From positions 1-50,018 of the forward strand of contig NZ_BMFR01000022.1 of NCBI RefSeq assembly GCF_014638995.1: 50,018 nucleotides of DNA. The letters are read 5' to 3'. This document shows, piece by piece, positions 40,381 through 49,900 of the stretch (positions are counted from its first letter, which is position 1; each line of letters begins with the position of its first letter). The stretch comes from Virgibacillus oceani. GTDB lineage: Bacteria > Bacillota > Bacilli > Bacillales > Amphibacillaceae. The position numbers and the translations under genes are program-made. The notes under the pieces are model-generated. The model saw only the letters and a program-made list of their open reading frames with translations. It was not told the origin of the DNA and did no database searches.

Positions 40381-40600
40381 TCAGTTTGTGAGAGAAACTA
40401 CAAATTGGTAATTACTCTAATTTCGACCTGTTTTCGGAATGGTATTTTGTCGATTTTCTGCGTATTTTTGCACTAATAGCCATTACAATGGGGTTCATTT
40501 GTTAAACTGATTTTTAAAATCTAGAAAACCTTCCCATCTCCACTAATATTATAAATGATAATAGTAGACAAATTCATGACATTTTTGTGAACGAATGCAC

Positions 40601-42790
40601 TTAATCTATTTGGATTTCAGTTTCGTAACTATCATAAGTTCCATTTTCCAATTCTAATGTAATCAGTGCCTTGTATATACCTGGTTCTCCAATGTCCTGC
40701 TTTTTTATATTTCCTTCATTCATACCTGCTTTCGGATCTTCAATTTCTAAGAATTCCCGTTCATAAAGTAATGTATCAGGGTTGTACAAATTTACATTAA
40801 CTTGTTTAACCTGTTCCGTAAGATATAGCTGATAAAGGTACGTATCATCCGAAAATGGCTTTAATAAGAATTGGAAGCCCATTGCTTTCGGATTGTCCGC
40901 TTGCTTACTGACAAAAAGATATGGCAAATGAAAAACTTCTTCCCCTTGATTTAGCTTTAGCCATCCCTCATGTATACCATCTTTAAGCTGCTGTGTGACG
41001 ACACTTAATTCAACTGGTATTGTTTTTTGTTCATTCTTTTTCAATGTAAATGTCTGCGGAAGATTCCAGCTAATTCCCTTTTCCTTTTTCGGGAACTCAA
41101 ACGAATAGCGTTGCTCATGGTTTGATGTATTTTCTATCGTTAATGCAAGTTTGTTTGTTTCCTTATAATCATTAATTTTTCCAAAGGATAACAATGGTTC
41201 ATAAATAATCGTTTCCGTGTTTACTGCTAGTTCTGGCTGAATTTGGCCCATCCCTTGGACAATTGGTTCGAAAAGTGTTCCATGATCGTCTTGAATTGGC
41301 TGGGCAGTTGTTTTTAATGCTCCAGTGATTTGTTCGACTGACCAATTCGGGTGCGCTTCTTTTAGTAAAGCAATCGCACCTGTTACATGGGGGGCTGCCA
41401 TGCTAGTCCCTTGTAATTCTTTGTATCCGCCTGGAACTGTACTAAGAATATTTGCTCCCGGTGCAATAACATCGGGCTTTATATCCCAGTTAACTGCAAC
41501 AGGTCCACGAGAACTAAATCCGGCTACACCCTCCATCGTTTCCTTATAGATTGATTCCAGATAAAGGGGGTCCACCTTGGATTGTTCCATTATCCATTCG
41601 CCAGCCTCCTTTGAAATGGCCGCTACAGGAATTGTTAGTGGAGCTTGGTCATTTTCTACCGATCCTTGAAAATACCCCTCTTCGTTATTATAAATTACTG
41701 CCGCCACAGCCCCTATTTCTTGTGCTTTTTTGGCCTTCTCATAAAAAGGAATTTTACCACGCTGGATGAGTACAATTTTCCCATGTGCATCGTGCAGCTG
41801 GTCCGTTAATTGGACAATTGGATAATCTTTTTCAAGGGTCCATGCGGGTGAGCCTAGCATTGTCGTTAATCCAATTGAAACATCCTCGGCCGGTTCGTAA
41901 AGGTATGGAACCTTTTGCGGCATAGTTGATGCTCCGACTGACATTGCCTTTGCAGCAGTCGCAGGGGAACCAACCGTCCAGTTCTTTGGTCCGCTATTCC
42001 CATTTGCAATAACAACGGCAACACCAAGATTAACCGCCCGATTGACGGCTATACTAGTAGGATAATCTGGTCCATTTACCGAATTGCCTAAGGACAAATT
42101 AATAACATCCATCCCATCTTCCACTGCTTGTTCAAGGGCCGCGATCACCTGTACCGATGTCCCCATTCCACCGGGTCCTAAAGCACGGTATGCATAAATA
42201 TCCGCATCAGGCGCAACACCTTTTATTTTTCCATCGGCAGCTATAATACCAGCAACATGTGTCCCGTGTAATGTTGGCATACCTTGGGAGGCGATAGTTT
42301 CCATTGGATCATCATCAAGATCCACAAGATCATACCCATCAACAAAATTTGCTGACAGGTCTGGATGATTATAATCAATTCCAGTATCGATAATCCCTAC
42401 CTTTACACCCTCACCAGTGTAATCAGTATCATTAATAGAAGCGGGGATAACTGAATTTGATGTCTCTGTTTCCTCTGAAGATTGATAGATTGCCTCGTAT
42501 TTTGATACTGGATGAATCGCCTTAATAAAATCAAGTGAATCCATTCTTGCCATATCACCTGGATCACCTTGCAATGCAATGCCATTAAATAATTTATCAT
42601 ATGTAGCAACAACATCTACGTACGGATAGTATGCTTCCAAATATTCTTTGTGTTTTTCCGGATCCCCTTCCACCTCTATTATTATCGAGACTTTTTCATC
42701 GGGCATATCTGCGGGAGATGGTGCTGCTGGTATGATTGTTGGCATGAATAAGGTTGCTAGAATAGTGGTAATAACTAGAAAGCATCGCAT
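40601..42790 (-). CDS. Secreted subtilisin-family serine protease with PA domain (Vpr-like)
   Basis: This 729-residue S8 protease has a signal peptide (about 1-22), an inhibitor-I9 propeptide (about 33-98) and a catalytic domain with Asp135 (VGIIDTGID), His178 (LHGTHVAGI), oxyanion Asn265 and Ser463 (LQGTSMAAPHV). A protease-associated insert (about 325-400) sits between His and Ser, and a C-terminal beta-rich region follows. The domain order is that of B. subtilis Vpr (806 residues), but the C terminus is shorter. AAAGGAGG lies eight bases before the ATG. It is a single gene between the atp operon and mnaA, and probably degrades extracellular protein. Confidence 0.92.
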   Translation of the reverse strand: MRCFLVITTILATLFMPTIIPAAPSPADMPDEKVSIIIEVEGDPEKHKEYLEAYYPYVDVVATYDKLFNGIALQGDPGDMARMDSLDFIKAIHPVSKYEAIYQSSEETETSNSVIPASINDTDYTGEGVKVGIIDTGIDYNHPDLSANFVDGYDLVDLDDDPMETIASQGMPTLHGTHVAGIIAADGKIKGVAPDADIYAYRALGPGGMGTSVQVIAALEQAVEDGMDVINLSLGNSVNGPDYPTSIAVNRAVNLGVAVVIANGNSGPKNWTVGSPATAAKAMSVGASTMPQKVPYLYEPAEDVSIGLTTMLGSPAWTLEKDYPIVQLTDQLHDAHGKIVLIQRGKIPFYEKAKKAQEIGAVAAVIYNNEEGYFQGSVENDQAPLTIPVAAISKEAGEWIMEQSKVDPLYLESIYKETMEGVAGFSSRGPVAVNWDIKPDVIAPGANILSTVPGGYKELQGTSMAAPHVTGAIALLKEAHPNWSVEQITGALKTTAQPIQDDHGTLFEPIVQGMGQIQPELAVNTETIIYEPLLSFGKINDYKETNKLALTIENTSNHEQRYSFEFPKKEKGISWNLPQTFTLKKNEQKTIPVELSVVTQQLKDGIHEGWLKLNQGEEVFHLPYLFVSKQADNPKAMGFQFLLKPFSDDTYLYQLYLTEQVKQVNVNLYNPDTLLYEREFLEIEDPKAGMNEGNIKKQDIGEPGIYKALITLELENGTYDSYETEIQID

Positions 42791-42862
42791 TGGGGAATCC
42801 TCCTTTTCCCATTATTATTTGTAAAAAATGGATAATCATGCATGGTATTGGTTTTTTTCGTG

Positions 42863-42942
42863 CTTCGGATGTTTGCATTTTTGCTCTCCTGCCGATGTTC
42901 CCGTTCTCCTGCCGATATTCCTGCACCAAATATTCCTATCGA
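42863..42942 (+). repeat. Short diverged remnant of the 20-bp repeat family
   Basis: Four 20-bp units read GCTTCGGATGTTTGCATTTT, GCTCTCCTGCCGATGTTCCC, GTTCTCCTGCCGATATTCCT and GCACCAAATATTCCTATCGA. The middle two match the end-variant unit (CTCCTGCCGATATTC) at the right edges of arrays 1 and 3, in the same orientation. It lies between the protease and mnaA. Confidence 0.65.
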
Positions 42943-42952
42943 CCCATCAAAA

Positions 42953-42979
42953 AGGACCCAGCGTCGTCTGCTGGGTCCT
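42953..42979 (-). terminator. mnaA terminator
   Basis: On the minus strand AGGACCCAGC and GCTGGGTCCT form a perfect 10-bp stem with a seven-base loop, followed by TTTTTG. It lies just after the mnaA stop. Confidence 0.9.
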
Positions 42980-42984
42980 CAATC

Positions 42985-44097
42985 CTATTTAAAATAATCA
43001 ACAATCGCATCGGCTATACGTTCAGATGCTTGTCCATCTCCGTATGGGTTTGATGCTTTTGCCATTTTTTCGTATGCCAATCCATCGGTTAGTAATTCAT
43101 GTGCTAAGTTAAAAATAGTATCTTCGTCAGTACCGGCCAATTTTAACGTCCCTGCTTCGATGCCTTCTGGGCGTTCCGTTGTATCACGCAGGACTAGAAC
43201 CGGAACTCCCAGTGATGGTGCTTCTTCTTGAACTCCGCCTGAATCCGTTAAAATTAAATGAGACCGTGCGGCGAAATTATGAAAATCAACAACGCCTAAT
43301 GGTTCGATTAATTTAATACGGTCGTCATTTCCTAAAATCTCATTTGCTGTTTCCTGGACGACTGGGTTTAAATGTACAGGATAGATCACCTGTACATCAT
43401 TGTGCTCTTCTACAATTCGCTTAATCGCGCGGAACATCTGCTGCATGTTATTACCAAGATTTTCACGGCGATGTGCAGTCATAAGCACTAGCCGCTTATC
43501 GCCAATTTCTTCTAAAATTGGACTAGCGTAACCGTCATCAACGGTTGTTTTTAACGCATCAATCGCTGTATTTCCTGTCACAACAATTCGGTCAGCTTGT
43601 TTATTTTCGTCCAATAGATTTTGTTTTGATTTATCTGTTGGAGCAAAATGAAGGTCTGCCATAACCCCTGTCAGCTGACGGTTCATCTCTTCCGGATATG
43701 GTGAGTATTTATCCCATGTCCTAAGTCCCGCTTCTACATGCCCTACTGCAATCTGGTTATAGTATGCTGCAAGTGAGGCAGCAAATGTAGTACTGGTATC
43801 ACCGTGCACTAGAACGATATCTGGTTTCGTTTCTTTCATCACCTCGTCCAAGCCCTCTAATGCCCGTGTTGTAATTTGTGCCAGTGTTTGTTTTTGTTTC
43901 ATAATGTTTAAATCATAGTCAGGTGTTATGTTGAAAATTTCAAGCACCTGGTCGAGCATTTCTCTGTGCTGTGCTGTTACCGTTACGATGGATTCAAACT
44001 CTTCCTCGCGCTTCTGCAATTCCAAAACAAGTGGTGCCATTTTAATCGCTTCTGGTCTCGTCCCAAAAATCGTCATTACTTTAATGCGCTTACTCAT
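42985..44097 (-). CDS. mnaA: Non-hydrolysing UDP-N-acetylglucosamine 2-epimerase
   Basis: This 370-residue enzyme interconverts UDP-GlcNAc and UDP-ManNAc, which supplies the linkage unit of wall teichoic acids. It shows the GT-B fold motifs GTRPEAIKMAPLVLEL, HGDTSTTFAASLAAYYN with VGHVEAGLRT, and LTDSGGVQEEAPSLGVPVL with RDTTERPEG. The length is normal. It lies 30 bp after upp, as part of the upp neighbourhood, and has its own terminator. The E. coli name is wecB. Confidence 0.95.
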   Translation of the reverse strand: MSKRIKVMTIFGTRPEAIKMAPLVLELQKREEEFESIVTVTAQHREMLDQVLEIFNITPDYDLNIMKQKQTLAQITTRALEGLDEVMKETKPDIVLVHGDTSTTFAASLAAYYNQIAVGHVEAGLRTWDKYSPYPEEMNRQLTGVMADLHFAPTDKSKQNLLDENKQADRIVVTGNTAIDALKTTVDDGYASPILEEIGDKRLVLMTAHRRENLGNNMQQMFRAIKRIVEEHNDVQVIYPVHLNPVVQETANEILGNDDRIKLIEPLGVVDFHNFAARSHLILTDSGGVQEEAPSLGVPVLVLRDTTERPEGIEAGTLKLAGTDEDTIFNLAHELLTDGLAYEKMAKASNPYGDGQASERIADAIVDYFK

Positions 44098-44127
44098 TTC
44101 TCGTCACTCCACATTTATTTTTCCGTT

Positions 44128-44757
44128 CTATTTGGTGCCATAAAGTCGGTCACCAGCGTCACCTAATCCAGGAACGATATAGCCATGGTCATCCAGCTTT
44201 TCATCCAATGCGGCTAGATAAACATCAACATCAGGATGTTCTTCCTGTATCTTTTTAACGCCCTCAGGTGCTGCAATCAAACACATTAAGCGGATTTGTT
44301 TTGCACCGCGTTTTTTCAATGAATGGATCGCATCATTTGCCGAACCGCCTGTTGCAAGCATTGGATCAAGCACGATCAGCTCACGTTCTGATATATCTGA
44401 TGGCAATTTAATATAGTATTCTACTGGTTGTAAAGATTCGGGGTCACGGTATAGCCCAACATGACCAACACGTGCTGCTGGGATAAGGCTCAACATACCA
44501 TCCACCATGCCAAGTCCTGCACGAAGAATTGGAATTAACCCAATTTTCTTCCCTGCTAATACTTTTGTTGTAGCTTCCATAACGGGTGTTTCAGTGGTAA
44601 TTTCCTGAAGAGGCAGATCACGAGTAATTTCAAAGGCCATTAACATTGCTACCTCGTCAACAAGCTCGCGGAATTCTTTAGTTCCAGTATTCTTATCTCG
44701 TATGTACGTTAATTTATGCTGAATTAACGGATGATCCAGTACATGTACTTTTCCCAT
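44128..44757 (-). CDS. upp: Uracil phosphoribosyltransferase
   Basis: This 209-residue salvage enzyme converts uracil and PRPP to UMP. The PRPP-binding loop is [15 protein letters not shown], and the uracil-binding end is [20 protein letters not shown] 44757 ([15 protein letters not shown]) is chosen because AGGAGTGA lies eight bases upstream and the length then equals B. subtilis Upp; the GTG at 44769 is part of the ribosome site. It lies between glyA and mnaA. Confidence 0.96.
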   Translation of the reverse strand: MGKVHVLDHPLIQHKLTYIRDKNTGTKEFRELVDEVAMLMAFEITRDLPLQEITTETPVMEATTKVLAGKKIGLIPILRAGLGMVDGMLSLIPAARVGHVGLYRDPESLQPVEYYIKLPSDISERELIVLDPMLATGGSANDAIHSLKKRGAKQIRLMCLIAAPEGVKKIQEEHPDVDVYLAALDEKLDDHGYIVPGLGDAGDRLYGTK

Positions 44758-44853
44758 TTCGGTGATCACTCCTAACTATTAGTTACATCCTACAAATTGT
44801 ACTGAAAAAATCACAGTGTTTCAAGCAATGATATCAGATTGTTATCATAAAAA

Positions 44854-44881
44854 GAGGATGTTCTGTATTTGGAACATCCTC
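44854..44881 (-). terminator. glyA terminator
   Basis: On the minus strand GAGGATGTTC and GAACATCCTC form a perfect 10-bp stem with an eight-base loop, followed by TTTTTATG. It lies just after the glyA stop and separates it from upp. Confidence 0.88.
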
Positions 44882-44891
44882 ACATTATTTA

Positions 44892-46148
44892 TTATGCGTA
44901 AAGTGGAAAACGATCTGTTAATACTTTCACACGATCTGCCGCTTCCTGTAATTTCGCTTCATCTTCATGGTTTTTAAGCGTGAGTGAAATAATTGCTGCA
45001 ATTTCATTCATCTCAGCTTCCTTAAATCCACGCGTTGTCACAGCAGCTGTGCCGATACGTACTCCGCTTGTTACAAAAGGGCTTTCCGTATCAAATGGAA
45101 TCGTATTTTTGTTTGTTGTAATACCAATGTCGTCAAGTACTTTTTCTGCAACCTTTCCTGTTAGGCTAAGCGGTGTTACGTCTAAAAGTAATAAATGGTT
45201 GTCAGTGCCGCCTGAAACAATGCGGATTCCTTCGTCCTTCAATGCCTCGCCTAAGACTTTGGCATTTTTGACAATTTGTCTTGTGTATGCTTTAAAATCA
45301 TCTGATAATGCCTCTTTAAATGACGTTGCTTTTGCAGCAATAATGTGCATCAACGGACCGCCTTGCATACCAGGGAAAACGGACTTATCAATTTTCTTAG
45401 CAAATTCTTCTTTACACAAAATCATACCGCCACGCGGGCCTCTTAATGTTTTATGTGTTGTTGTTGTAACAAAATCAGCATGCGGCACTGGATTTGGGTG
45501 AAGTCCTGTAGCAACAAGACCAGCAATGTGCGCCATATCTACCATTAAATAAGCTCCTACTGCATCTGCAATTTCACGGAACTTAGCAAAATCAATTGAA
45601 CGGGAATATGCACTAGCACCAGCAACAATTAGCTTCGGCTGAACTTCTTTCGCTTTTTCCAATACGGCATCATAATCTAGCTGCTCTGAATCTTTATCCA
45701 CACCATATTCAACAAAGTTATAAAGCTTACCACTAAAATTCACCGGACTGCCATGTGTTAAATGGCCACCATGGTTCAAGTTCATACCAAGTACAGTGTC
45801 ACCTGGTTCTAAAGCAGTGAAATATACCGCCATGTTCGCTTGTGCACCTGAATGCGGCTGTACATTAGCATGTTCAGCATTAAACAGTTCCTTCGCACGG
45901 TCTCTAGCTAAATTTTCCACTACATCAACAAATTCACAGCCGCCATAATAACGTTTGCCAGGGTAGCCTTCCGCATATTTATTCGTTAACACAGATCCCA
46001 TTGCTTCCATAACCGCTTCTGACACAAAGTTCTCTGATGCGATCAGTTCAATTTTTTCCTGCTGACGTGTTTTTTCATTTTGCATTGCTTCGTATAGCTC
46101 TTGATCCGCTTGAGATAGGTTTTTAACTGCTTGTTTCACTTGTTCCAT
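44892..46148 (-). CDS. glyA: Serine hydroxymethyltransferase
   Basis: This 418-residue PLP enzyme converts serine and tetrahydrofolate to glycine and 5,10-methylene-tetrahydrofolate in the cytoplasm. The PLP lysine is Lys233 in [15 protein letters not shown], and the N-terminal [10 protein letters not shown] and [15 protein letters not shown] are conserved. It lies 24 bp after ywlG, probably in one transcript with rpiB and ywlG, and has its own terminator. Confidence 0.98.
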   Translation of the reverse strand: MEQVKQAVKNLSQADQELYEAMQNEKTRQQEKIELIASENFVSEAVMEAMGSVLTNKYAEGYPGKRYYGGCEFVDVVENLARDRAKELFNAEHANVQPHSGAQANMAVYFTALEPGDTVLGMNLNHGGHLTHGSPVNFSGKLYNFVEYGVDKDSEQLDYDAVLEKAKEVQPKLIVAGASAYSRSIDFAKFREIADAVGAYLMVDMAHIAGLVATGLHPNPVPHADFVTTTTHKTLRGPRGGMILCKEEFAKKIDKSVFPGMQGGPLMHIIAAKATSFKEALSDDFKAYTRQIVKNAKVLGEALKDEGIRIVSGGTDNHLLLLDVTPLSLTGKVAEKVLDDIGITTNKNTIPFDTESPFVTSGVRIGTAAVTTRGFKEAEMNEIAAIISLTLKNHEDEAKLQEAADRVKVLTDRFPLYA

Positions 46149-46172
46149 TTGTATAGCCTCCTATGTATTTGA

Positions 46173-46748
46173 TTAGTTACAGCTGTTATTTATTGCGGTG
46201 TCATGATACATTGCTCGTTCACCGCCAATTAATTTTGGCCTGGTACGTGCTGCTGTTACACGGGCATTCCCAATCATACGCTGGCTAAAACGCACCGGAA
46301 CTGCAACCTGTTTAAGATGCATCCCGATCATCGTTTCACCAACGTCTATGCCCGCATGTGCTTGGATCGTTTCGACAACTACTGGATTTTCCATATGTTT
46401 ATAGGCATAAGAAGCCATTGACCCACCAGCAGTTGGAACAGGAATTACAGATACTTGTTCAAGCTGATGAGCGTCCATTGTTTCCTGTTCAACGACTAAT
46501 GCACGATTTAAATGTTCACAGCATTGAAAGGCAAGCTTGATAGCCGTCTTGTTTTTCAATACTTCCAGCTCATTAAAAACGATTGCCGCTAATTCTTCAC
46601 TTCCGGCGGTTCCAATATGTTTCCCAGCTATTTCGCTTGTGGAACAGCCTATGACAAAAAGATTCCCTTTGTGCAGATGCTTGCTTGAAATCCATTCACC
46701 GATAAGTGCATGACAATCTTCTTGCACGTGCTTGCTGAAATCTACCAT
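46173..46748 (-). CDS. ywlG: TIGR01440-family protein YwlG
   Basis: This 191-residue protein carries the family's GCSTSEIAGKHIGTAGSEE, VSVIPVPTAGGSMASYAY and HAGIDVGETMIGMHLKQVAV. Its function is not established. The order rpiB-ywlG-glyA is the same as in B. subtilis. ATG 46748 (MVDFSKHVQ) has CAGGTGA upstream; an open frame to 46775 lacks a site. No membrane segment or signal peptide is present. Confidence 0.88.
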   Translation of the reverse strand: MVDFSKHVQEDCHALIGEWISSKHLHKGNLFVIGCSTSEIAGKHIGTAGSEELAAIVFNELEVLKNKTAIKLAFQCCEHLNRALVVEQETMDAHQLEQVSVIPVPTAGGSMASYAYKHMENPVVVETIQAHAGIDVGETMIGMHLKQVAVPVRFSQRMIGNARVTAARTRPKLIGGERAMYHDTAINNSCN

Positions 46749-46784
46749 GTCTATCACCTGCCATGTGAAATGCATACATTAAAC

Positions 46785-47225
46785 TTATTTATCCTCATAC
46801 GTTGTAATTTTGCCAATCCGATTTGCGTGTCGGCCGCCATCAAATTCGGACTCAAGCCAGTTCTTTGCGATTTCACGGGCCAATCCAGGTCCAATAACCC
46901 GCTCGCCCATTGCCAGTACATTTGAATCATTGTGCTGTCGGGTTAATTTTGCTGTATAAACATCATGTACCAATGCACAGCGGATACCCTTTACCTTATT
47001 TGCTGTGATGGACATGCCAATCCCGGTTCCGCAAATAAAAATACCGCGGTCAAATTCACCTTTAGCTACACGTTCTGCAGCTGGAAGTGCGTAATCTGGA
47101 TAATCTACTGAACTTTGGCAATCACAGCCAGTGTCCTCGTAGTCAATCCCCATTTCGTCTAATAGATTTTTCACTTCATTACGGATTGTCATCCCCGCAT
47201 GATCTGCTGTAATAATAACCTTCAT
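46785..47225 (-). CDS. rpiB: Ribose-5-phosphate isomerase B
   Basis: This 146-residue RpiB/LacAB-family enzyme has the motifs ITADHAGM, CDCQSSVDYPDYA and FICGTGIGMSITANKV (catalytic Cys in ICGTG), then HDVYTAKLTRQHNDSNVLAM. It interconverts ribose-5-phosphate and ribulose-5-phosphate. The start is ATG 47225 or 47228, since AAGGAG ends about eight or five bases away; the GTG at 47234 is inside the ribosome site. It corresponds to B. subtilis ywlF. Confidence 0.94.
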   Translation of the reverse strand: MKVIITADHAGMTIRNEVKNLLDEMGIDYEDTGCDCQSSVDYPDYALPAAERVAKGEFDRGIFICGTGIGMSITANKVKGIRCALVHDVYTAKLTRQHNDSNVLAMGERVIGPGLAREIAKNWLESEFDGGRHANRIGKITTYEDK

Positions 47226-47253
47226 CATTGCCACTCCTTCTCTTAAGGTGATA

Positions 47254-48546
47254 TTAGGAGACGTTAAATTTCCGGATTTGCTTATTTAACGTCGTTGCCT
47301 GATCTTCTAAATCATATGCCAAATGATCAACTTGCTCAATTATGCTTGCCTGTTCCTGAATGGATGCATTTATTTCCTCTGCCCCAGCAGACGTTTCTTC
47401 AGCGATAGCTGCAACTTCCTGTGATTGTTTAACGGTTGCCTGAATAGACTCCAGCTGACTATTTACCAATTGCGAAATCGCATCAATTTCACCTGCTACA
47501 TCATTAATGGATTTTGACATTTGCTCAATGGCACCATTTGTTTGTTCGCCTTTTTGTGCCTCTTTATTAGCATATTGCACATTTTCATTAATTTTATTTA
47601 CTACGTGTGAGACATCTTCCTGGATCGTTTTGATTAAATCAGAAATGCGCTGCACTGCTTTTGCACTTTGGTCTGCCAATTTGCGAATTTCATCGGCAAC
47701 TACCGCAAATCCTTTACCATGCTCACCCGCTTGAGCGGCTTCAATCGATGCGTTTAAAGCCAATAGATTTGTTCGGGCGGCAATTTCACCGACCATCGTT
47801 ATAACCGTTTCTATTTGCGAGGCATTTTGCTTTAGATGATCAACATCCTGCAACGATTTTTCCTGATCGCTTGCAAGCTGCTGGATACCCGCAACCAACT
47901 CATTTACCACAGCTTTACTCGTATTTAGTGTATCAATCATGTTGTTTGATTTTTCTTTCGATTGACTTGCCTTGTTTTGTACTTCACCAGCAAGTTCTGT
48001 TGCCACCTCAACGGACTCTGCCGTTTGCTGAATGGCCTCGGACGAGCTTTCTGCACCCTTAGCTATTTCATCAATAGATGCACCAATTGCTTTCGAGTAT
48101 TGAGCAGCCCGATCCGATGAGTTCTTGATGTTTATTACAGATTGGTTCGTATGATCAAAGTGCTTATCTATATTATGGACCATATCGGTTAAATTTTTAA
48201 GCATCTTGTCAAAAGCAATACTAAGTGAGCGAATTTCATCGTCAGAATTTGATATTTCTACGGTCTGATTTAAATTTCCGTTTGCTGCATTGGTTGCAGC
48301 AATTTCAAGACTTTCCAATGGCTTTGTAATAAAACGGGCAGCGAAATATGCTAATACACCCGACCAAAAAATCCCCATTGCTAACGTAATAATTGTGAAC
48401 CAATTTTCTGACACGTTCCAAAATGACTGAACATAATTGAAAACAAAATAAATGAAAATAGCACTAAAGGTATACGTAATAATCGCCAATAGTGTTGTCA
48501 GCAAAACTAATTTCAATCGTAAACTAAATCGATATTTTCTTTTCAT
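47254..48546 (-). CDS. Methyl-accepting chemotaxis protein without outside sensor domain
   Basis: This 430-residue protein has two membrane helices (about 12-36 and 48-70) separated by only about a dozen residues. A HAMP domain (about 70-122) and a full signalling domain follow, with the conserved hairpin tip [19 protein letters not shown]. It lacks a ligand-binding domain, so it may sense membrane state, internal cues or a partner protein. AAGGGG precedes the ATG. It lies between ywlE and rpiB. Confidence 0.93.
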   Translation of the reverse strand: MKRKYRFSLRLKLVLLTTLLAIITYTFSAIFIYFVFNYVQSFWNVSENWFTIITLAMGIFWSGVLAYFAARFITKPLESLEIAATNAANGNLNQTVEISNSDDEIRSLSIAFDKMLKNLTDMVHNIDKHFDHTNQSVINIKNSSDRAAQYSKAIGASIDEIAKGAESSSEAIQQTAESVEVATELAGEVQNKASQSKEKSNNMIDTLNTSKAVVNELVAGIQQLASDQEKSLQDVDHLKQNASQIETVITMVGEIAARTNLLALNASIEAAQAGEHGKGFAVVADEIRKLADQSAKAVQRISDLIKTIQEDVSHVVNKINENVQYANKEAQKGEQTNGAIEQMSKSINDVAGEIDAISQLVNSQLESIQATVKQSQEVAAIAEETSAGAEEINASIQEQASIIEQVDHLAYDLEDQATTLNKQIRKFNVS

Positions 48547-48573
48547 GGATGCTTCCCCTTACACCTGCATACT

Positions 48574-49176
48574 TTATTTTATCTTTTTAATTAGTGAATC
48601 AATATATTTATCTAATTCATTTAATGTTTCCTGATATATTTTCAGATCCCCGCCAAACGGATCAGAAATATCGTAATTAATTAAACTTGCTTCCAGCTGC
48701 TGAATGTAGTCTAAATCGTCTCTTAAATGCTGTTCGAGCTCATATTCCAGTTTACTATTATTCAGTTTCTGCTGGTTTTCCTGGATAAATATGGATCGTT
48801 TTTCTTCATAGTTTGCATAGGCATGTTTAAGTTCGCTCCATACTTTTTTATCTGCTTCTGAAACGTATTCCTTTAAAGTGAAATATTTATCCTGAAATTT
48901 CGGATGCTGCAAAATAAGTGATTGTTTATGCTGTGTCGTCATCGTTAAAACGAGATCTGCCCAGTGCAGCAATTTATCCGTAACAGGCTGTGAACGATGA
49001 TCCAATGTGATTCCTTTTCGTTCAAGTGCCTCCATCGCGGTTTGATTTGCACGTTGATTTTGCCCGGCAAAAATCCCCGCCGACTGAACCTTGGCCTCTT
49101 TGAATTTATGTTTGATTAACGCTTCCGCCATCGGGCTCCGGCACGTATTTCCTGTACAAATAAACAAGATTTTCAT
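48574..49176 (-). CDS. ywlE: Protein-arginine phosphatase YwlE with an insertion
   Basis: This is a 200-residue low-molecular-weight phosphatase. The P-loop CTGNTCRS gives nucleophile Cys7 and Arg13, and Thr11 is the residue linked to phospho-arginine specificity in B. subtilis YwlE. The general acid is in DPFGGDLKIY (Asp172). It is about 50 residues longer than the B. subtilis protein (150), because residues about 107-170, between KEYV and DPFGG, form a charged, probably helical insertion. It counteracts McsB in protein quality control. The position next to rpiB and mntP is conserved. Confidence 0.9.
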   Translation of the reverse strand: MKILFICTGNTCRSPMAEALIKHKFKEAKVQSAGIFAGQNQRANQTAMEALERKGITLDHRSQPVTDKLLHWADLVLTMTTQHKQSLILQHPKFQDKYFTLKEYVSEADKKVWSELKHAYANYEEKRSIFIQENQQKLNNSKLEYELEQHLRDDLDYIQQLEASLINYDISDPFGGDLKIYQETLNELDKYIDSLIKKIK

Positions 49177-49240
49177 AATGCAACCCCCGTAAAAAAACTC
49201 TTAACTAAAATATAACATAGAAATAAATCAATTGTTAGAA

Positions 49241-49279
49241 AAAATGCGGGACAAGGGGTGACCCCTTGTCCCGCATTTT
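49241..49279. terminator. Long bidirectional terminator between mntP and ywlE
   Basis: A near-perfect 39-base palindrome: AAAATGCGGGACAAGGGG pairs with CCCCTTGTCCCGCATTTT around a tiny loop, followed by TTTCC on plus and A/T-rich sequence on minus. The part GGGACAAGGGGT recurs at 49943-49954. Confidence 0.9.
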
Positions 49280-49293
49280 TTCCACTTTTTTAC

Positions 49294-49848
49294 TCATCCA
49301 AAAATCAGCTTTAATCCAAAGCCGCATAATATACTTCCACCTAATATTTCACTATATACTCCTAGTAATCCATGTACCTTTTTCCCAAGGATCATGCCCA
49401 TCCATGTCAGCACCATGCTGGCCGCTCCAAACAGAAAAAGGGCAATGGCAGTTTTTACGCCTGACATGCCAAGGCTAAGCCCAACAGAAAAGCTGTCCAT
49501 GCTGACACTTAATGCAAAAAGCAGCAGTCCGATCCCCATTGGCTGAACGATCTTTTTTATTTCATGATTAAATGCAGAAAAAAGCATCTGTGCACCGATT
49601 GCAATTAATAGAAAACCTCCGATAAGAATCGTAATTTCACCGATTTGGTTGGAGATTGCCTTTCCTACTATTATACCGATAAAAGGCATTATCATATGAA
49701 ATAGCCCGATAACTACACCAATCAAGGCAATTCGTTTCAGCCGTATCCTTTGCATTCCCATACCAAGGCTCACTGAAAATGCATCCATTCCCAGTGCTAC
49801 CGCCATAAAAACTAATGAAACAATTTCTCCCAATTGATACGCTGACAT
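49294..49848 (-). CDS. mntP: Manganese efflux pump MntP
   Basis: This 184-residue membrane protein has six helices formed by two internal repeats, with conserved Asp motifs GMDAFSVSLGMG and SMDSFSVGLSLGM. It exports excess Mn2+. ATG 49848 (MSAYQLGEI) is chosen because GAGGGGG lies about seven bases upstream; the longer frame to 49893 runs through a hairpin arm. Its ribosome site lies inside a strong stem-loop, suggesting control of translation. It corresponds to B. subtilis ywlD. Confidence 0.92.
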   Translation of the reverse strand: MSAYQLGEIVSLVFMAVALGMDAFSVSLGMGMQRIRLKRIALIGVVIGLFHMIMPFIGIIVGKAISNQIGEITILIGGFLLIAIGAQMLFSAFNHEIKKIVQPMGIGLLLFALSVSMDSFSVGLSLGMSGVKTAIALFLFGAASMVLTWMGMILGKKVHGLLGVYSEILGGSILCGFGLKLIFG

Positions 49849-49853
49849 AAAAT

Positions 49854-49900
49854 ATCCCCCTCGGACATGCTTATAAATAATATGCATGTCCAAGGGGGAT
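49854..49900 (-). promoter_or_regulatory. 17-bp hairpin covering the mntP ribosome site
   Basis: In the minus-strand RNA AUCCCCCUUGGACAUGC pairs with GCAUGUCCGAGGGGGAU over 17 bp with one G-U pair and a 13-base loop. GAGGGGG in the second arm is the mntP ribosome site, so the structure would block translation. It does not resemble the known manganese (yybP-ykoY) riboswitch. The remaining 49901-50018 has a partial GGGACAAGGGGT palindrome and no gene. Confidence 0.6.
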
